Shown: positions 19,734 through 27,684 of the stretch, in pieces | Position numbering within the stretch: the stretch's first letter is position 1 | How the letters are laid out: each line of letters starts with the position of its first letter | From: Butyrivibrio sp. INlla16 | GTDB lineage: Bacteria; Bacillota; Clostridia; Lachnospirales; Lachnospiraceae | Reading direction: 5' to 3' | Length of the DNA stretch: 64,000 bases | Assembly (NCBI RefSeq): GCF_900104155.1 | Contig: NZ_FMYB01000003.1 | Span: 62,001 to 126,000 of the forward strand | Notes under the pieces: model-generated | Databases searched by the model: none | Seen by the model: only the letters and a program-made list of their open reading frames with translations | Told to the model about the DNA's origin: nothing | Made by a program: the position numbers and the translations under genes

Positions 19734-20939
19734 TTACAATAATCTAAGATAACTCTTTGCTCCGTCGAGCTCCGCAAACTTCTTTGCAAAATCGCCCTCA
19801 GTCATCTCAGGTGTAATAAATGCAAACTCGCCGCTAACCTTATCTGACTTAACCTGCTTTACATCTCCGAAAAGCTCTTTTGCGCCGGTCTCTGCCGAAG
19901 CATCGCATCTTACAAAGAAATTCCTGATATCATCATTTATCGGTGCAACCTCTGCGGGAACATTTCTGAGGTTCCAGTCGATGTGCTTACCCTTGTGACG
20001 GACAATGTCAATTACATCTGCTACAACTGCGGAAGCGGTAGCCTTTTTTCCTGCTCCCTTACCGTAGTACATTACATCGCCAAGCATATTTCCGTGAACA
20101 TCAATGGCATTGAATACACCGTTTACCATTGAAAGTGAATTGTCAAAAGGAATAAGGAAAGGAGCAACCATCGCAAAGAACTTGCCGTCCTCTCTCTTGC
20201 AGCTTCCGAGAAGCTTGATAGCCATGTTAAGCTCTCTCGCATACTCGAAATCTTCACCTGTAATCTTTGTAATTCCCTCTGTATAAATATCGTCGTGCTT
20301 TACAAACTGACCGCTCATAATGGAAGCAAGAATTGCAGTCTTTCTGCAGGCATCGTGTCCCTCGATGTCAGCCTCGGGATTTCTCTCAGCATAGCCCTTA
20401 TCCTGAGCCACCTTAAGCACTGCGTCAAAATCGGCTCCCTCCTGATCCATCTTGGTCAGGATATAATTGGTTGTTCCGTTTAAGATACCTGTGATGGAAT
20501 CAAGTCTCTCGTGGCGAATAGAATCATTCATGGAACGAAGAACCGGTATTCCGCCGCCAACGCTGGCTTCAAACAGATAGCTTACATTGTTCTTTTTTGC
20601 AAGCTCTACGAGCTCAGGTCCGTGCGCTGCAACGAGTTCCTTGTTGGAAGTGCATACGCTCTTGCCGCTCTCAAGTGCCTTCTTTTCAAAAGTGAAAGCA
20701 GGTTCAATGCCTCCCATTGTCTCACAAACAACTTCAATCTCAGGATCATTCAAGATTACATCAAAATCGTGTACTACCTGACTCTCATGCTTATCTCCCG
20801 GAAAATCCCTAAGATCCAGTATATATTTGATCTCAATCTTCTCACCGGCACTATCCTCTACGCAGGCTCCGTTGACATCCAGAACCTCTGCGACACCGCT
20901 TCCAACCGTGCCGTATCCTAATACTGCAATCTTTGCCAT
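19734..20939 (-). CDS. hom: Homoserine dehydrogenase
   Basis: NAD(P)-dependent reduction of aspartate semialdehyde to homoserine. The nucleotide-binding motif GYGTVGSGV is at residues 8-16. Family landmarks include CTSNKELVAAHG near residue 97, GILNGTTNYIL, and EADIEGHDACRKTAIL. At 401 residues it is shorter than forms with a C-terminal ACT domain; here the ACT domain is encoded separately by the gene just upstream. AGGAGGAAG precedes the ATG. Separate ACT and dehydrogenase proteins suggest feedback control in trans, which is an inference. Confidence 0.96.
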   Translation of the reverse strand: MAKIAVLGYGTVGSGVAEVLDVNGACVEDSAGEKIEIKYILDLRDFPGDKHESQVVHDFDVILNDPEIEVVCETMGGIEPAFTFEKKALESGKSVCTSNKELVAAHGPELVELAKKNNVSYLFEASVGGGIPVLRSMNDSIRHERLDSITGILNGTTNYILTKMDQEGADFDAVLKVAQDKGYAERNPEADIEGHDACRKTAILASIMSGQFVKHDDIYTEGITKITGEDFEYARELNMAIKLLGSCKREDGKFFAMVAPFLIPFDNSLSMVNGVFNAIDVHGNMLGDVMYYGKGAGKKATASAVVADVIDIVRHKGKHIDWNLRNVPAEVAPINDDIRNFFVRCDASAETGAKELFGDVKQVKSDKVSGEFAFITPEMTEGDFAKKFAELDGAKSYLRLL

Positions 20940-20982
20940 TTTGACTTCCTCCTAATAGATAAATTTTTTCAAATATAGGCTA

Positions 20983-21435
20983 TTAAACCTCGGTGCTTCT
21001 GCCGATTATCTGCACCTTATGTACACGGCTCTGCTTCTCGAGCTTAGTAAGCATATCCGTTATATTCCCTGTGGTGGGTAAAACCTGAATACCTACAGAC
21101 AGTGCTGCGACTCCGTTATACGGTATCGCCTGATGTATTGTCAGAATGTTTGCCCCGCACTTTGAGATTATCCGGAGCACTTCGGATAAAACTCCGAGCT
21201 CATCATCCATCTGCAGATTTAGTGTAAGAGTGGTACCCTGAAGACTGTCATGAAATTCATAGATATCATCTTTGTACTTATAAAATGAACTACGGCTGAT
21301 TCCCAGGCGTTCTGCTGCCTCGTTGACTGTCTTGCATTTACCGGTATCTATCAGCTTCTTAGCCTCGAGAACCTTTAGCAAAACCTCCGGAACTGCCTGC
21401 TTTTTGAGCACGTAGTATCCTGTTTCTTCTCTCAT
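20983..21435 (-). CDS. ACT domain regulatory protein (UPF0735/PheB-like)
   Basis: A 150-residue protein with an N-terminal helix-turn-helix-like region (TVNEAAERLGISRSSFYKYKD, residues 38-58, split here by its own core) and a C-terminal ACT domain (about residues 70-145) that would bind an amino acid. Proteins of this type are called PheB in Bacillus, where the role is poorly defined. It precedes hom and lysC in the same direction, so a link to threonine or homoserine sensing is plausible. AAGGA lies 10 bases before the ATG. It has its own promoter and is divergent from dapF. Confidence 0.88.
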   Translation of the reverse strand: MREETGYYVLKKQAVPEVLLKVLEAKKLIDTGKCKTVNEAAERLGISRSSFYKYKDDIYEFHDSLQGTTLTLNLQMDDELGVLSEVLRIISKCGANILTIHQAIPYNGVAALSVGIQVLPTTGNITDMLTKLEKQSRVHKVQIIGRSTEV

Positions 21436-21496
21436 AAGCGATATTTCCTTGCTTTATGGTGTTTTTGTGGCGCGGACATTTGTACGCCCTCGAACG

Positions 21497-21525
21497 ATAT
21501 TATCACAGAAGAATTTTAATAGCAA
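21497..21525 (-). promoter_or_regulatory. Predicted promoter of the ACT-hom-lysC operon
   Basis: On the minus strand TTGCTA, a 17-base spacer and TAATAT, about 60 bases before the ACT gene. It is back-to-back with the dapF promoter, so both could be affected by one regulator. Confidence 0.6.
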
Positions 21526-21556
21526 GTACTTTCGCGAATTAAATCGAAAAAGTTTT

Positions 21557-21586
21557 TTGACATCATAAAAAATTTGCGCGTATAAT
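21557..21586 (+). promoter_or_regulatory. Predicted strong promoter of dapF
   Basis: TTGACA, an 18-base spacer and TATAAT: perfect hexamers, about 40 bases before the dapF start. Confidence 0.8.
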
Positions 21587-21627
21587 CAATGTTGTATTTA
21601 TTGCTTAAGAAATGGAGATTTTCATAT

Positions 21628-22491
21628 ATGCACTTTACTAAAATGCACGGCTGCGGCAACGATTACATCTATATTGACGGAAGCCGTGAGGACATTCCCA
21701 AAAAAGAAAAACCCGAGCTTGTGAGACTCCTCAGCGACAGGCACTTCGGTATCGGCGGAGACGGAGTTATTTTTATAAACAAAGCAGGTGACCTTGCTGA
21801 CTTCGAGATGGAGATGTACAACGCGGACGGCTCCTACTCCGAGATGTGCGGTAACGGCATCAGATGCGTTGCCAAGTTCGTCTATGACAAAGGTCTTACC
21901 GATAAGAAAAAGCTTCGCATCATCAGCGGTGGCAAGATTAAATATCTTGATCTCAAGACCGAAGATGGCATGGTCACAAAGGTTCGCGTCAACATGGGTG
22001 CGCCTATCCTTACACCTGCTGAAATTCCGGTAGCTCTTCCCGATGAGAAGGTCATGGCAGGTAAGCAGGTTGTAAACTACCCCATTAAAGTTCTGGATAA
22101 GGATTACAACATAACCTGTGTTTCTATGGGTAATCCTCATGCCGTAGTTTTCCTGAACAGAGGCACCGATCTCGACTCACTCGACCTTAAAAAAATCGGG
22201 CCCAGATTTGAACACCACGCGTTCTTCCCCAACTGCATCAACACTGAATTCGTAACTATCGATGACAGAGAGAACGTCCATATGCGTGTATGGGAGCGCG
22301 GCACAGGTGAGACTCTCGCCTGCGGTACAGGCTGCTGCGCAACAGTTGTTGCCTGCGTTTTAAATGATCACACCTCCGATAATATCACCGTTCACGTAAG
22401 AGGCGGCGAGATAAACTGTAAGTGGGACAGAGAAGAAAATGTAGTCTACATGACAGGTCCCGCCACCACAGTTTTTGAAGGAGAAGTCTAA
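21628..22491 (+). CDS. dapF: Diaminopimelate epimerase
   Basis: Converts LL- to meso-diaminopimelate, for lysine and peptidoglycan. The two catalytic cysteines are Cys74 in EMCGNGIRC and Cys232 in LACGTGCCA. The N-terminal TKMHGCGNDYI is typical. At 287 residues the length is slightly above the norm. I start at the ATG with GGAG 10 bases upstream; an earlier in-frame ATG 39 bases away has no site. dapL, which makes the LL-substrate directly from tetrahydrodipicolinate, lies at about 50 kb, so the organism uses the aminotransferase variant of the pathway. Confidence 0.97.
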   Translation: MHFTKMHGCGNDYIYIDGSREDIPKKEKPELVRLLSDRHFGIGGDGVIFINKAGDLADFEMEMYNADGSYSEMCGNGIRCVAKFVYDKGLTDKKKLRIISGGKIKYLDLKTEDGMVTKVRVNMGAPILTPAEIPVALPDEKVMAGKQVVNYPIKVLDKDYNITCVSMGNPHAVVFLNRGTDLDSLDLKKIGPRFEHHAFFPNCINTEFVTIDDRENVHMRVWERGTGETLACGTGCCATVVACVLNDHTSDNITVHVRGGEINCKWDREENVVYMTGPATTVFEGEV

Positions 22492-22493
22492 AA

Positions 22494-24014
22494 TTATTCA
22501 AGATATGAAGACAGCGCTTTGTCGTTATGATGAGGGCTGTCTTTTTCTATGCGCTCAAGGTACTCATAGAAGGCATAGGAAAACTGCTGGTGCGATATAT
22601 GGAATACCGTCGTAGGCGCACTTGCACCTGCTATTATCGTATCCGAATCGAGATGAGTCATCATGATAATTGAAGATGGAATCTGATTCACAGCTATAAT
22701 TCTGTAGCCCTCGTATTTTTCCGACAATTCGGCTGCATGCTTTAAATGTCTTAAGTATTCATCACCGGTATATCTGTAATCCGCACTTCCGTACATATCG
22801 GCAAGCGGCAGCGGTGCACCATTCGCCATCAACTTGTCCTTATCGGGGAGCGCGATCATTTCGGTAATCTCCCCTCCCCCTTCCAGCACTCTTATCATAT
22901 TTTCGTTTAGTGCCTTGGAGACATTTATAACATCAATGCTCTTTGCCCTCTTAGCTATGGCTGCTGCTATATCTTTAGGCATGGTCCAGAGTGATGGCGC
23001 GGGACTTGACAGGAAAAATTTCCCCGCCACTGCATTTTCACCAAGCAGAATATCAGTAAACCTTTCCCTGTCCTTGGAAACGTACATCTTCATAAGAGGT
23101 CTGCACATACCAAGATAATTCTGATACTCTGCTTCAAGCGCAGATACCGCCTCTGTATTTCTCACTAGGAAATTTACCATCCCCTCTGTTTTGTCACCCA
23201 CAGAGGTCGATATAAGGGCCGAATATCTCTTTGCTATAAACAGCGATCGCCTATATATCTTGTCACGCATTTTGGGACAGTAATAGGGCTCAATAGCACC
23301 CATTGCATACAGTGGAAGCCACTTTCTTATCGCCTCCATCATCTCCGTAAACTCGCGTCCTATCGTGTGTATTATCTGTATGTGTGAGCCGCTTTTAATA
23401 AGGCTTACCAGAAGTCCTGTCCACTCTCTGGCGAAGGAGGGATTCTCGTAAAGCCAGCTCATGTCCTCATCCGAATACAGATAAAGCATGAATGGTCTTT
23501 TTTGCATAAGAAGCGATGAGAGGAATCTTTTTACACTGTCACGTTTCCCCTGGTTCCCATAGAATACTCCCACCGGGATGACTCTCTCGTCGCTCTCCGC
23601 CGAAGCCTCCAAAGAAGCCGGGGTATCGAACATTTCCGGTCTGCCCTTGTCATAGCTCTCCAGCATCTGCGTGATATCATCGATTAGTCCCGACATGGTA
23701 CCACCGCGTTCATCCTTACTAAGATCATCCTGAAGCCAGTCATAGATAAGCTTCTCAAGCTCATCCTCGTCGATGGGCACATGTTCATCTCCCCTGATCA
23801 TTTTGGAGAGTGTCTCCAGCTGGTATCTGTCTTTTATGTTTCTGGAAAAGTAAGCCGCCACAGGCCTTGAAAAAGGCTGGCTCTTGGGAATGCCACGGCT
23901 CCCTGATCTGATCCTGCTTATGTAAGAAGGATCAAACGAGAGAGCCTTGCCAAGCGCTGAATTGCGCGTATTTGTGATATTCATTAGAAAATCAAGCTTT
24001 TCAGAAATATTCAT
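22494..24014 (-). CDS. Uncharacterised HTH regulator-like protein with a large C-terminal domain
   Basis: The first 60 residues look like a Cro/C1-type helix-turn-helix (NSALGKALSFDPSYISRIRSG). The remaining 440 residues have no name I can give. The recognisable blocks are SGSHIQIIHTIGRE (about residues 208-221), IEPYYCPKMRD (about 240-250) and SLFIAKRYSALISTSVG. This layout occurs in many Lachnospiraceae proteins labelled simply as regulators. No transmembrane segment is seen. It is convergent with dapF, with only 2 bases between the two stop codons. GGGG lies 8 bases before the ATG. DNA binding is an inference from the N-terminus, and the large domain may sense a signal. Confidence 0.7.
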   Translation of the reverse strand: MNISEKLDFLMNITNTRNSALGKALSFDPSYISRIRSGSRGIPKSQPFSRPVAAYFSRNIKDRYQLETLSKMIRGDEHVPIDEDELEKLIYDWLQDDLSKDERGGTMSGLIDDITQMLESYDKGRPEMFDTPASLEASAESDERVIPVGVFYGNQGKRDSVKRFLSSLLMQKRPFMLYLYSDEDMSWLYENPSFAREWTGLLVSLIKSGSHIQIIHTIGREFTEMMEAIRKWLPLYAMGAIEPYYCPKMRDKIYRRSLFIAKRYSALISTSVGDKTEGMVNFLVRNTEAVSALEAEYQNYLGMCRPLMKMYVSKDRERFTDILLGENAVAGKFFLSSPAPSLWTMPKDIAAAIAKRAKSIDVINVSKALNENMIRVLEGGGEITEMIALPDKDKLMANGAPLPLADMYGSADYRYTGDEYLRHLKHAAELSEKYEGYRIIAVNQIPSSIIMMTHLDSDTIIAGASAPTTVFHISHQQFSYAFYEYLERIEKDSPHHNDKALSSYLE

Positions 24015-24084
24015 TTGTTATACCCCACAAGAAAACCAATCTTCTTAATGTAAAGTATAACATTTTTGTCATGAAATGTGCCAA

Positions 24085-25314
24085 TCAGTCTTTCTTTTTT
24101 CCTAAAATTGAAGAAACAGCATCATCATAGGTTACTGTGCCATGACACACAACCTTTCCTTTCTGATCGAATTCAAAGGTAAGAACTATGGCAAAGCCAT
24201 CACCCGAATATGCGTAGACGCCGGTGCTCTCATCATAATCCTCAAGATCTGCCATAGTCATCTTATTGTCAGCGGTATTTGTGTTTGTCTCACCGGAAGC
24301 TGTCACTGTCTCATAGGTCATAAGATAATCGCCCACCAGATCTTCTTTTGAGGGAATCTTATTTACAGCTCCTGATACCGAATTACTATCGCCTTTGATT
24401 GTGATATCACTTACAATCTCCATCAGAATGTTCTTAAAAGTCTCGGTTGAAAGGTAGGGCTCGGTGTTGCCAAAGTAATAAAAGCGTCTGTCAATGACGG
24501 TCATATAACTGTACAGATTCATCGGACAGGACACATCCTCAACTGTGAAGGTCGACTCACAAATCAGCCCCTTTCTTCCACCGATCTGCACTTCTTTTCT
24601 GCTGATAAGTTTTTCGGAGCTTTCAAGATAAACATCAGCAAAGGTCTCCAGAAGCTCATCATCGGAAATTTTATCGAAAGCAGAATCCGTCAAGTCATCG
24701 GTATGAGCAAGCAGAAACGCAGGAATTTTATCGGAGTAATATATGTAAAGTGTATCCGTTGATTCCTCGGTTTTAAAAGCTGATGAAGTCTTAAATGTAG
24801 CTTCGCCGTAAGAGTATTCACTCTCCAGAGCCGGTTGTTCCACAGCATAGTCGCAAAAAGAAATTCTGTAGGAGTTATCCGTACTCTCAATTCTGTAACA
24901 CCCGCCATAAATGTCCGAATTTATGAAACTGACTTCCGGTATGCCTAGATTTTGAGATATCCCGGTGTATTTTCCAAAAACACGAAGATCCTTGTCCACT
25001 GCCTGCGAAGCCAGTGCATAAAAACTTGATGTCCCGCTTTCACCGCAGTATGCTGCCCATTCACCGTCCACAGTCCTGATAATAATGGACTTCGCCTTTT
25101 CATTATATGAGATGCCTCTGCCCTCAACCCACACGAGGTTGTCCTTTACAGATGCATCCTCATTAGCGTACTTTTCGTAGTCGCTTACTTTTTCGAAACC
25201 GTCCGTATAGAGTGCATCCTTTACATCCGCTTCCTTTGTCTTGGCCTTCGCGGAAAAAGGCATAAACAGACACATCGTACAAATTATCAGCGCACCTGTG
25301 AGTCTTTTCTTCAT
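24085..25314 (-). CDS. Secreted protein of unknown function
   Basis: A signal peptide covers about residues 1-24 (KKRLTGALIICTMCLFMPFSAKA). The mature part of about 385 residues is rich in Asp, Glu and Ser and contains no repeat. Its C-terminus has a lipocalin-like feel (VGDYLMTYETVTASGE, then GFAIVLTFEFDQKGKVVCHGTVTYDD), which I mention only as a possibility. GGGGG lies 8 bases before the ATG. It is the last gene of a run of three secreted proteins with 15- and 43-base gaps, so all three are probably one transcript. No cell-wall anchor motif is seen. Confidence 0.75.
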   Translation of the reverse strand: MKKRLTGALIICTMCLFMPFSAKAKTKEADVKDALYTDGFEKVSDYEKYANEDASVKDNLVWVEGRGISYNEKAKSIIIRTVDGEWAAYCGESGTSSFYALASQAVDKDLRVFGKYTGISQNLGIPEVSFINSDIYGGCYRIESTDNSYRISFCDYAVEQPALESEYSYGEATFKTSSAFKTEESTDTLYIYYSDKIPAFLLAHTDDLTDSAFDKISDDELLETFADVYLESSEKLISRKEVQIGGRKGLICESTFTVEDVSCPMNLYSYMTVIDRRFYYFGNTEPYLSTETFKNILMEIVSDITIKGDSNSVSGAVNKIPSKEDLVGDYLMTYETVTASGETNTNTADNKMTMADLEDYDESTGVYAYSGDGFAIVLTFEFDQKGKVVCHGTVTYDDAVSSILGKKKD

Positions 25315-25329
25315 GAGCAGATCCCCCTA

Positions 25330-26145
25330 TCAGTTTATCTTATATACCTTAGACCATTTTCCGTAACTTACCTTGCCACCTGATATTTTGACAGCCCGCA
25401 CCTTTATATATGCCGTGCCCCATCCCGAAATTGTGCCTTGTGCGTATACGAAGTTTTCACCTTCCTTCGGATATGCCACCTGCGAGTTCATGTAGGGAAA
25501 TGCCTTATCTGTTGAGATAATGTACTGATATGTCGTACAACTTACTGCCGGACTTGGATAAAAGTAGCTATCTCCCCCTGATACCTTATACGTTACTTTT
25601 TTTACCTTTTTAGGCTTCTTCAAGCTTGCCTTATGGTTTTCTTTATATGGAATACGGGAAATAACGCAATGTCCGCTTCTTGCAAGTTCCGATATCGCAA
25701 TCTCCCTTCCCCAGTGAACCGTTCCTCCATAATTACCCTCACAAACTGTTATCTTGTCGTTTGAGACATCACAATTAAGTACGACCACAGCATGAGTTCC
25801 GCCCTGCGTTGTTATGATAATATCTCCAACCTTTAGCACACCGAAATCATAATGAGAATAATACTTTGCGTTCTTTCCATAGGCTATATCACTCATTAGG
25901 AAGGCAAATGCCTGACACGCAGTTCTTCCTTTATACTTATTGGAATCGTTCCAGGCCATTCCTTCAGGATATTTTGACTGCTGTGCCATTATCTTGTTAT
26001 AGGCCTTCTTCTCTTTTTTCTTAGTAGATGCTGCATATACGGTTCCTGCATCAGCTGAAGGCGCGATATATAAAAAGGCTCCCGCTGTGATTGCCGCAGT
26101 CAGCATGATAACGATCATCTTTTTGAAAATTGCTTTTATACTCAT
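25330..26145 (-). CDS. Secreted papain-fold (CHAP/NlpC-like) protein
   Basis: A signal peptide of about 33 residues is followed by a domain with a Cys in KGRTACQAFAF (about residue 73), a His in GGTHAVVVLN (about 118) and an acidic/amide residue in VCEGNYGG (about 135-140). This order of Cys, His and polar residue fits the papain-like fold of CHAP and NlpC/P60 amidases, which cut peptidoglycan peptides or other bonds. The C-terminal 90 residues have an Ig/fibronectin-like pattern (YQYIISTDKAF and AYIKVRAVKI). It lies between the transglutaminase-like gene and a secreted hypothetical gene. The active site is assigned by pattern only. Confidence 0.65.
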   Translation of the reverse strand: MSIKAIFKKMIVIMLTAAITAGAFLYIAPSADAGTVYAASTKKKEKKAYNKIMAQQSKYPEGMAWNDSNKYKGRTACQAFAFLMSDIAYGKNAKYYSHYDFGVLKVGDIIITTQGGTHAVVVLNCDVSNDKITVCEGNYGGTVHWGREIAISELARSGHCVISRIPYKENHKASLKKPKKVKKVTYKVSGGDSYFYPSPAVSCTTYQYIISTDKAFPYMNSQVAYPKEGENFVYAQGTISGWGTAYIKVRAVKISGGKVSYGKWSKVYKIN

Positions 26146-26188
26146 AAGCTTACCCCCTCGTCTAAAGTCAATAATTTATTAACAGCTC

Positions 26189-27457
26189 TTATTTATACTT
26201 TGCATTCTCCGAAGCACCTGCCGACAAAAACAGTTCCTTGTACTTCTTTTTCTTACCCCCAGGGAAATTATATTTTGCTTTATCAGGAGTGCCATAAAAT
26301 GCATTCTCCCCCACATATTTAATCTTCTTTGACTTTACTTTTATCACCTTAAGATTTCTGCACTCGCTGAAAGCCTCATCTCCTATAGATTTAAGATTTG
26401 CACCAAGTGTTACCGATTTAGCTTTGGCACCCTTTAATGCTCCTTTCCCTATTTCTGTAACCTTGTATTTTTTTCCTTTGAAGGTTACAGTCTCCAGCTT
26501 AAGAGCCGACTTCTTATTTTTTTTCTTATCGCTTATCCCGATGAGTCTGGCAGTTTTCTTCGATTTACTGGTTATGTAATAGGTCAGTCCGTCTTTTTCT
26601 ACGAAAACATTGCCATATCTGTATTGTGTGCCATTTGCTGTTGGAATGGTTCCATAAATCACTTCCAATTCTTTCTTGAATTTCTCCATATCGGAACCAC
26701 TTACATCTGCTGTATCAGCTGTATCTCTTGTATGTGTGGTATGTTGATTCGCTACCTTGTAGCTCTTCATCTGTTTGGTTGTAAGGCCAAAGAAGTCATG
26801 TCTTCCAAGGCTGTCATCCCAGGTAGCATCTACCTCATACCATTCTCCGTCATCGAGCTGGATAATGTTCCAGGCATGCCTTTCACTTCCTCCTGCATTA
26901 CTTGCAGTTCCCGTAACCATATAGCATGGAATATCTCTTAAATCGCACAAAAGCTTATAGGATGCAGCATAGCCTGTGCAGGCCGCCTTTCCCAAAACAA
27001 GAGCCTCATAAGCTGACTGTGCTCCGTTAACCCCGTTTCTGTCATAGGAGACAGCCGCCATTACCTTGTCATAGAGCCCCAAAGCTATCTCAAATCTTGT
27101 ACTTCCGGAAACACTTGCAGCAATCGACGCCGCTTTGGAAAGAACCTTTGCACCCTTATCTGCAGATATTCCCTTGTTATAATCAACAAATGTCGCGGGA
27201 TGATCAAAGGCATAGGCATAGGCCCCCGGTATATATTTAGTTCCGCAATCCCAGAGTTCTCCGTTCGCCAGTTCTTTTACCTGGTTGTATCCTTCTTTGT
27301 AGATACCTGACAGATGACTTGCATAATTGCCATCTGTTTTTACATAGTCAGCGTAAGTTGATGGCACGGCTGCTGCCGCTTCCGTCCCAAATGAAGTCAG
27401 TATTACTGCCGCACAAAGCGTAGCCGCGATATATTTTTCCAACACTTTTCTTATCAT
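26189..27457 (-). CDS. Secreted transglutaminase-like protein with C-terminal leucine-rich repeats
   Basis: After a signal peptide (about residues 1-30) comes a transglutaminase-core domain with Cys in LGKAACTGYA, His in ERHAWNII and Asp in YEVDATWDD, in the order expected of the Cys-His-Asp triad. Towards the C-terminus, BspA-type leucine-rich repeats are visible (VTEIGKGALKGA, LKSIGDEAFSECRNL, IKYVGENAFYG). Such proteins may act as cysteine proteases or isopeptidases in the envelope. I start at the ATG with GGAGG 9 bases upstream; an in-frame start 21 bases earlier lies over that site. It is the first gene of the three-gene secreted-protein operon. Confidence 0.85.
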   Translation of the reverse strand: MIRKVLEKYIAATLCAAVILTSFGTEAAAAVPSTYADYVKTDGNYASHLSGIYKEGYNQVKELANGELWDCGTKYIPGAYAYAFDHPATFVDYNKGISADKGAKVLSKAASIAASVSGSTRFEIALGLYDKVMAAVSYDRNGVNGAQSAYEALVLGKAACTGYAASYKLLCDLRDIPCYMVTGTASNAGGSERHAWNIIQLDDGEWYEVDATWDDSLGRHDFFGLTTKQMKSYKVANQHTTHTRDTADTADVSGSDMEKFKKELEVIYGTIPTANGTQYRYGNVFVEKDGLTYYITSKSKKTARLIGISDKKKNKKSALKLETVTFKGKKYKVTEIGKGALKGAKAKSVTLGANLKSIGDEAFSECRNLKVIKVKSKKIKYVGENAFYGTPDKAKYNFPGGKKKKYKELFLSAGASENAKYK

Positions 27458-27476
27458 AGATTGCGCCCTCCATAAC

Positions 27477-27518
27477 AAAAAAGCCCCACAATCTTATTTT
27501 TGCAGATTGCAGGGCTTT
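27477..27518 (-). terminator. Hairpin with T-run directly before the transglutaminase-like gene
   Basis: AAGCCCCACAATCT pairs with AGATTGCAGGGCTT (14 positions, one mismatch), with a 9-base loop and six T on the minus strand. The T-run ends only about 10 bases before the GGAGG of the downstream gene. It may end nadE transcription or act as an attenuator in the leader of the secreted-protein operon. No known riboswitch was recognised upstream. Confidence 0.75.
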
Positions 27519-27622
27519 TTTCACTAGCTAGGTTTGCATTGACAATGACAGTTTTTTTGTCACGGTTCATGCCACCGTTTTTCAGACTTATTTAATTTTT
27601 TGTTAAGGCATAAAATATTTTT

Positions 27623-27675
27623 GGGTTAGAAGAATTTATAAGAATTCTCTAAACCCTTCCCCTTGAGGAGGGGAA
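27623..27675. repeat. Palindromic repeat element after nadE
   Basis: GGGTTAGAAGAATT faces AATTCTCTAAACCC (14 positions, 3 central mismatches), and a second hairpin CCCCTTGAGGAGGGG-type follows next to the nadE stop. The rest of the nadE-transglutaminase gap holds the small hairpins ACGGT/ACCGT and TGACA/TGTCA and no gene. Confidence 0.5.
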
Positions 27676-27684
27676 ATATTCTTC

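Noticed and set aside
27519-27684. A cyclic-di-GMP or preQ1 riboswitch before the transglutaminase-like gene
   Set aside because: Short resemblance such as CAAACCTAGC exists, but the conserved cores of these classes could not be laid out.
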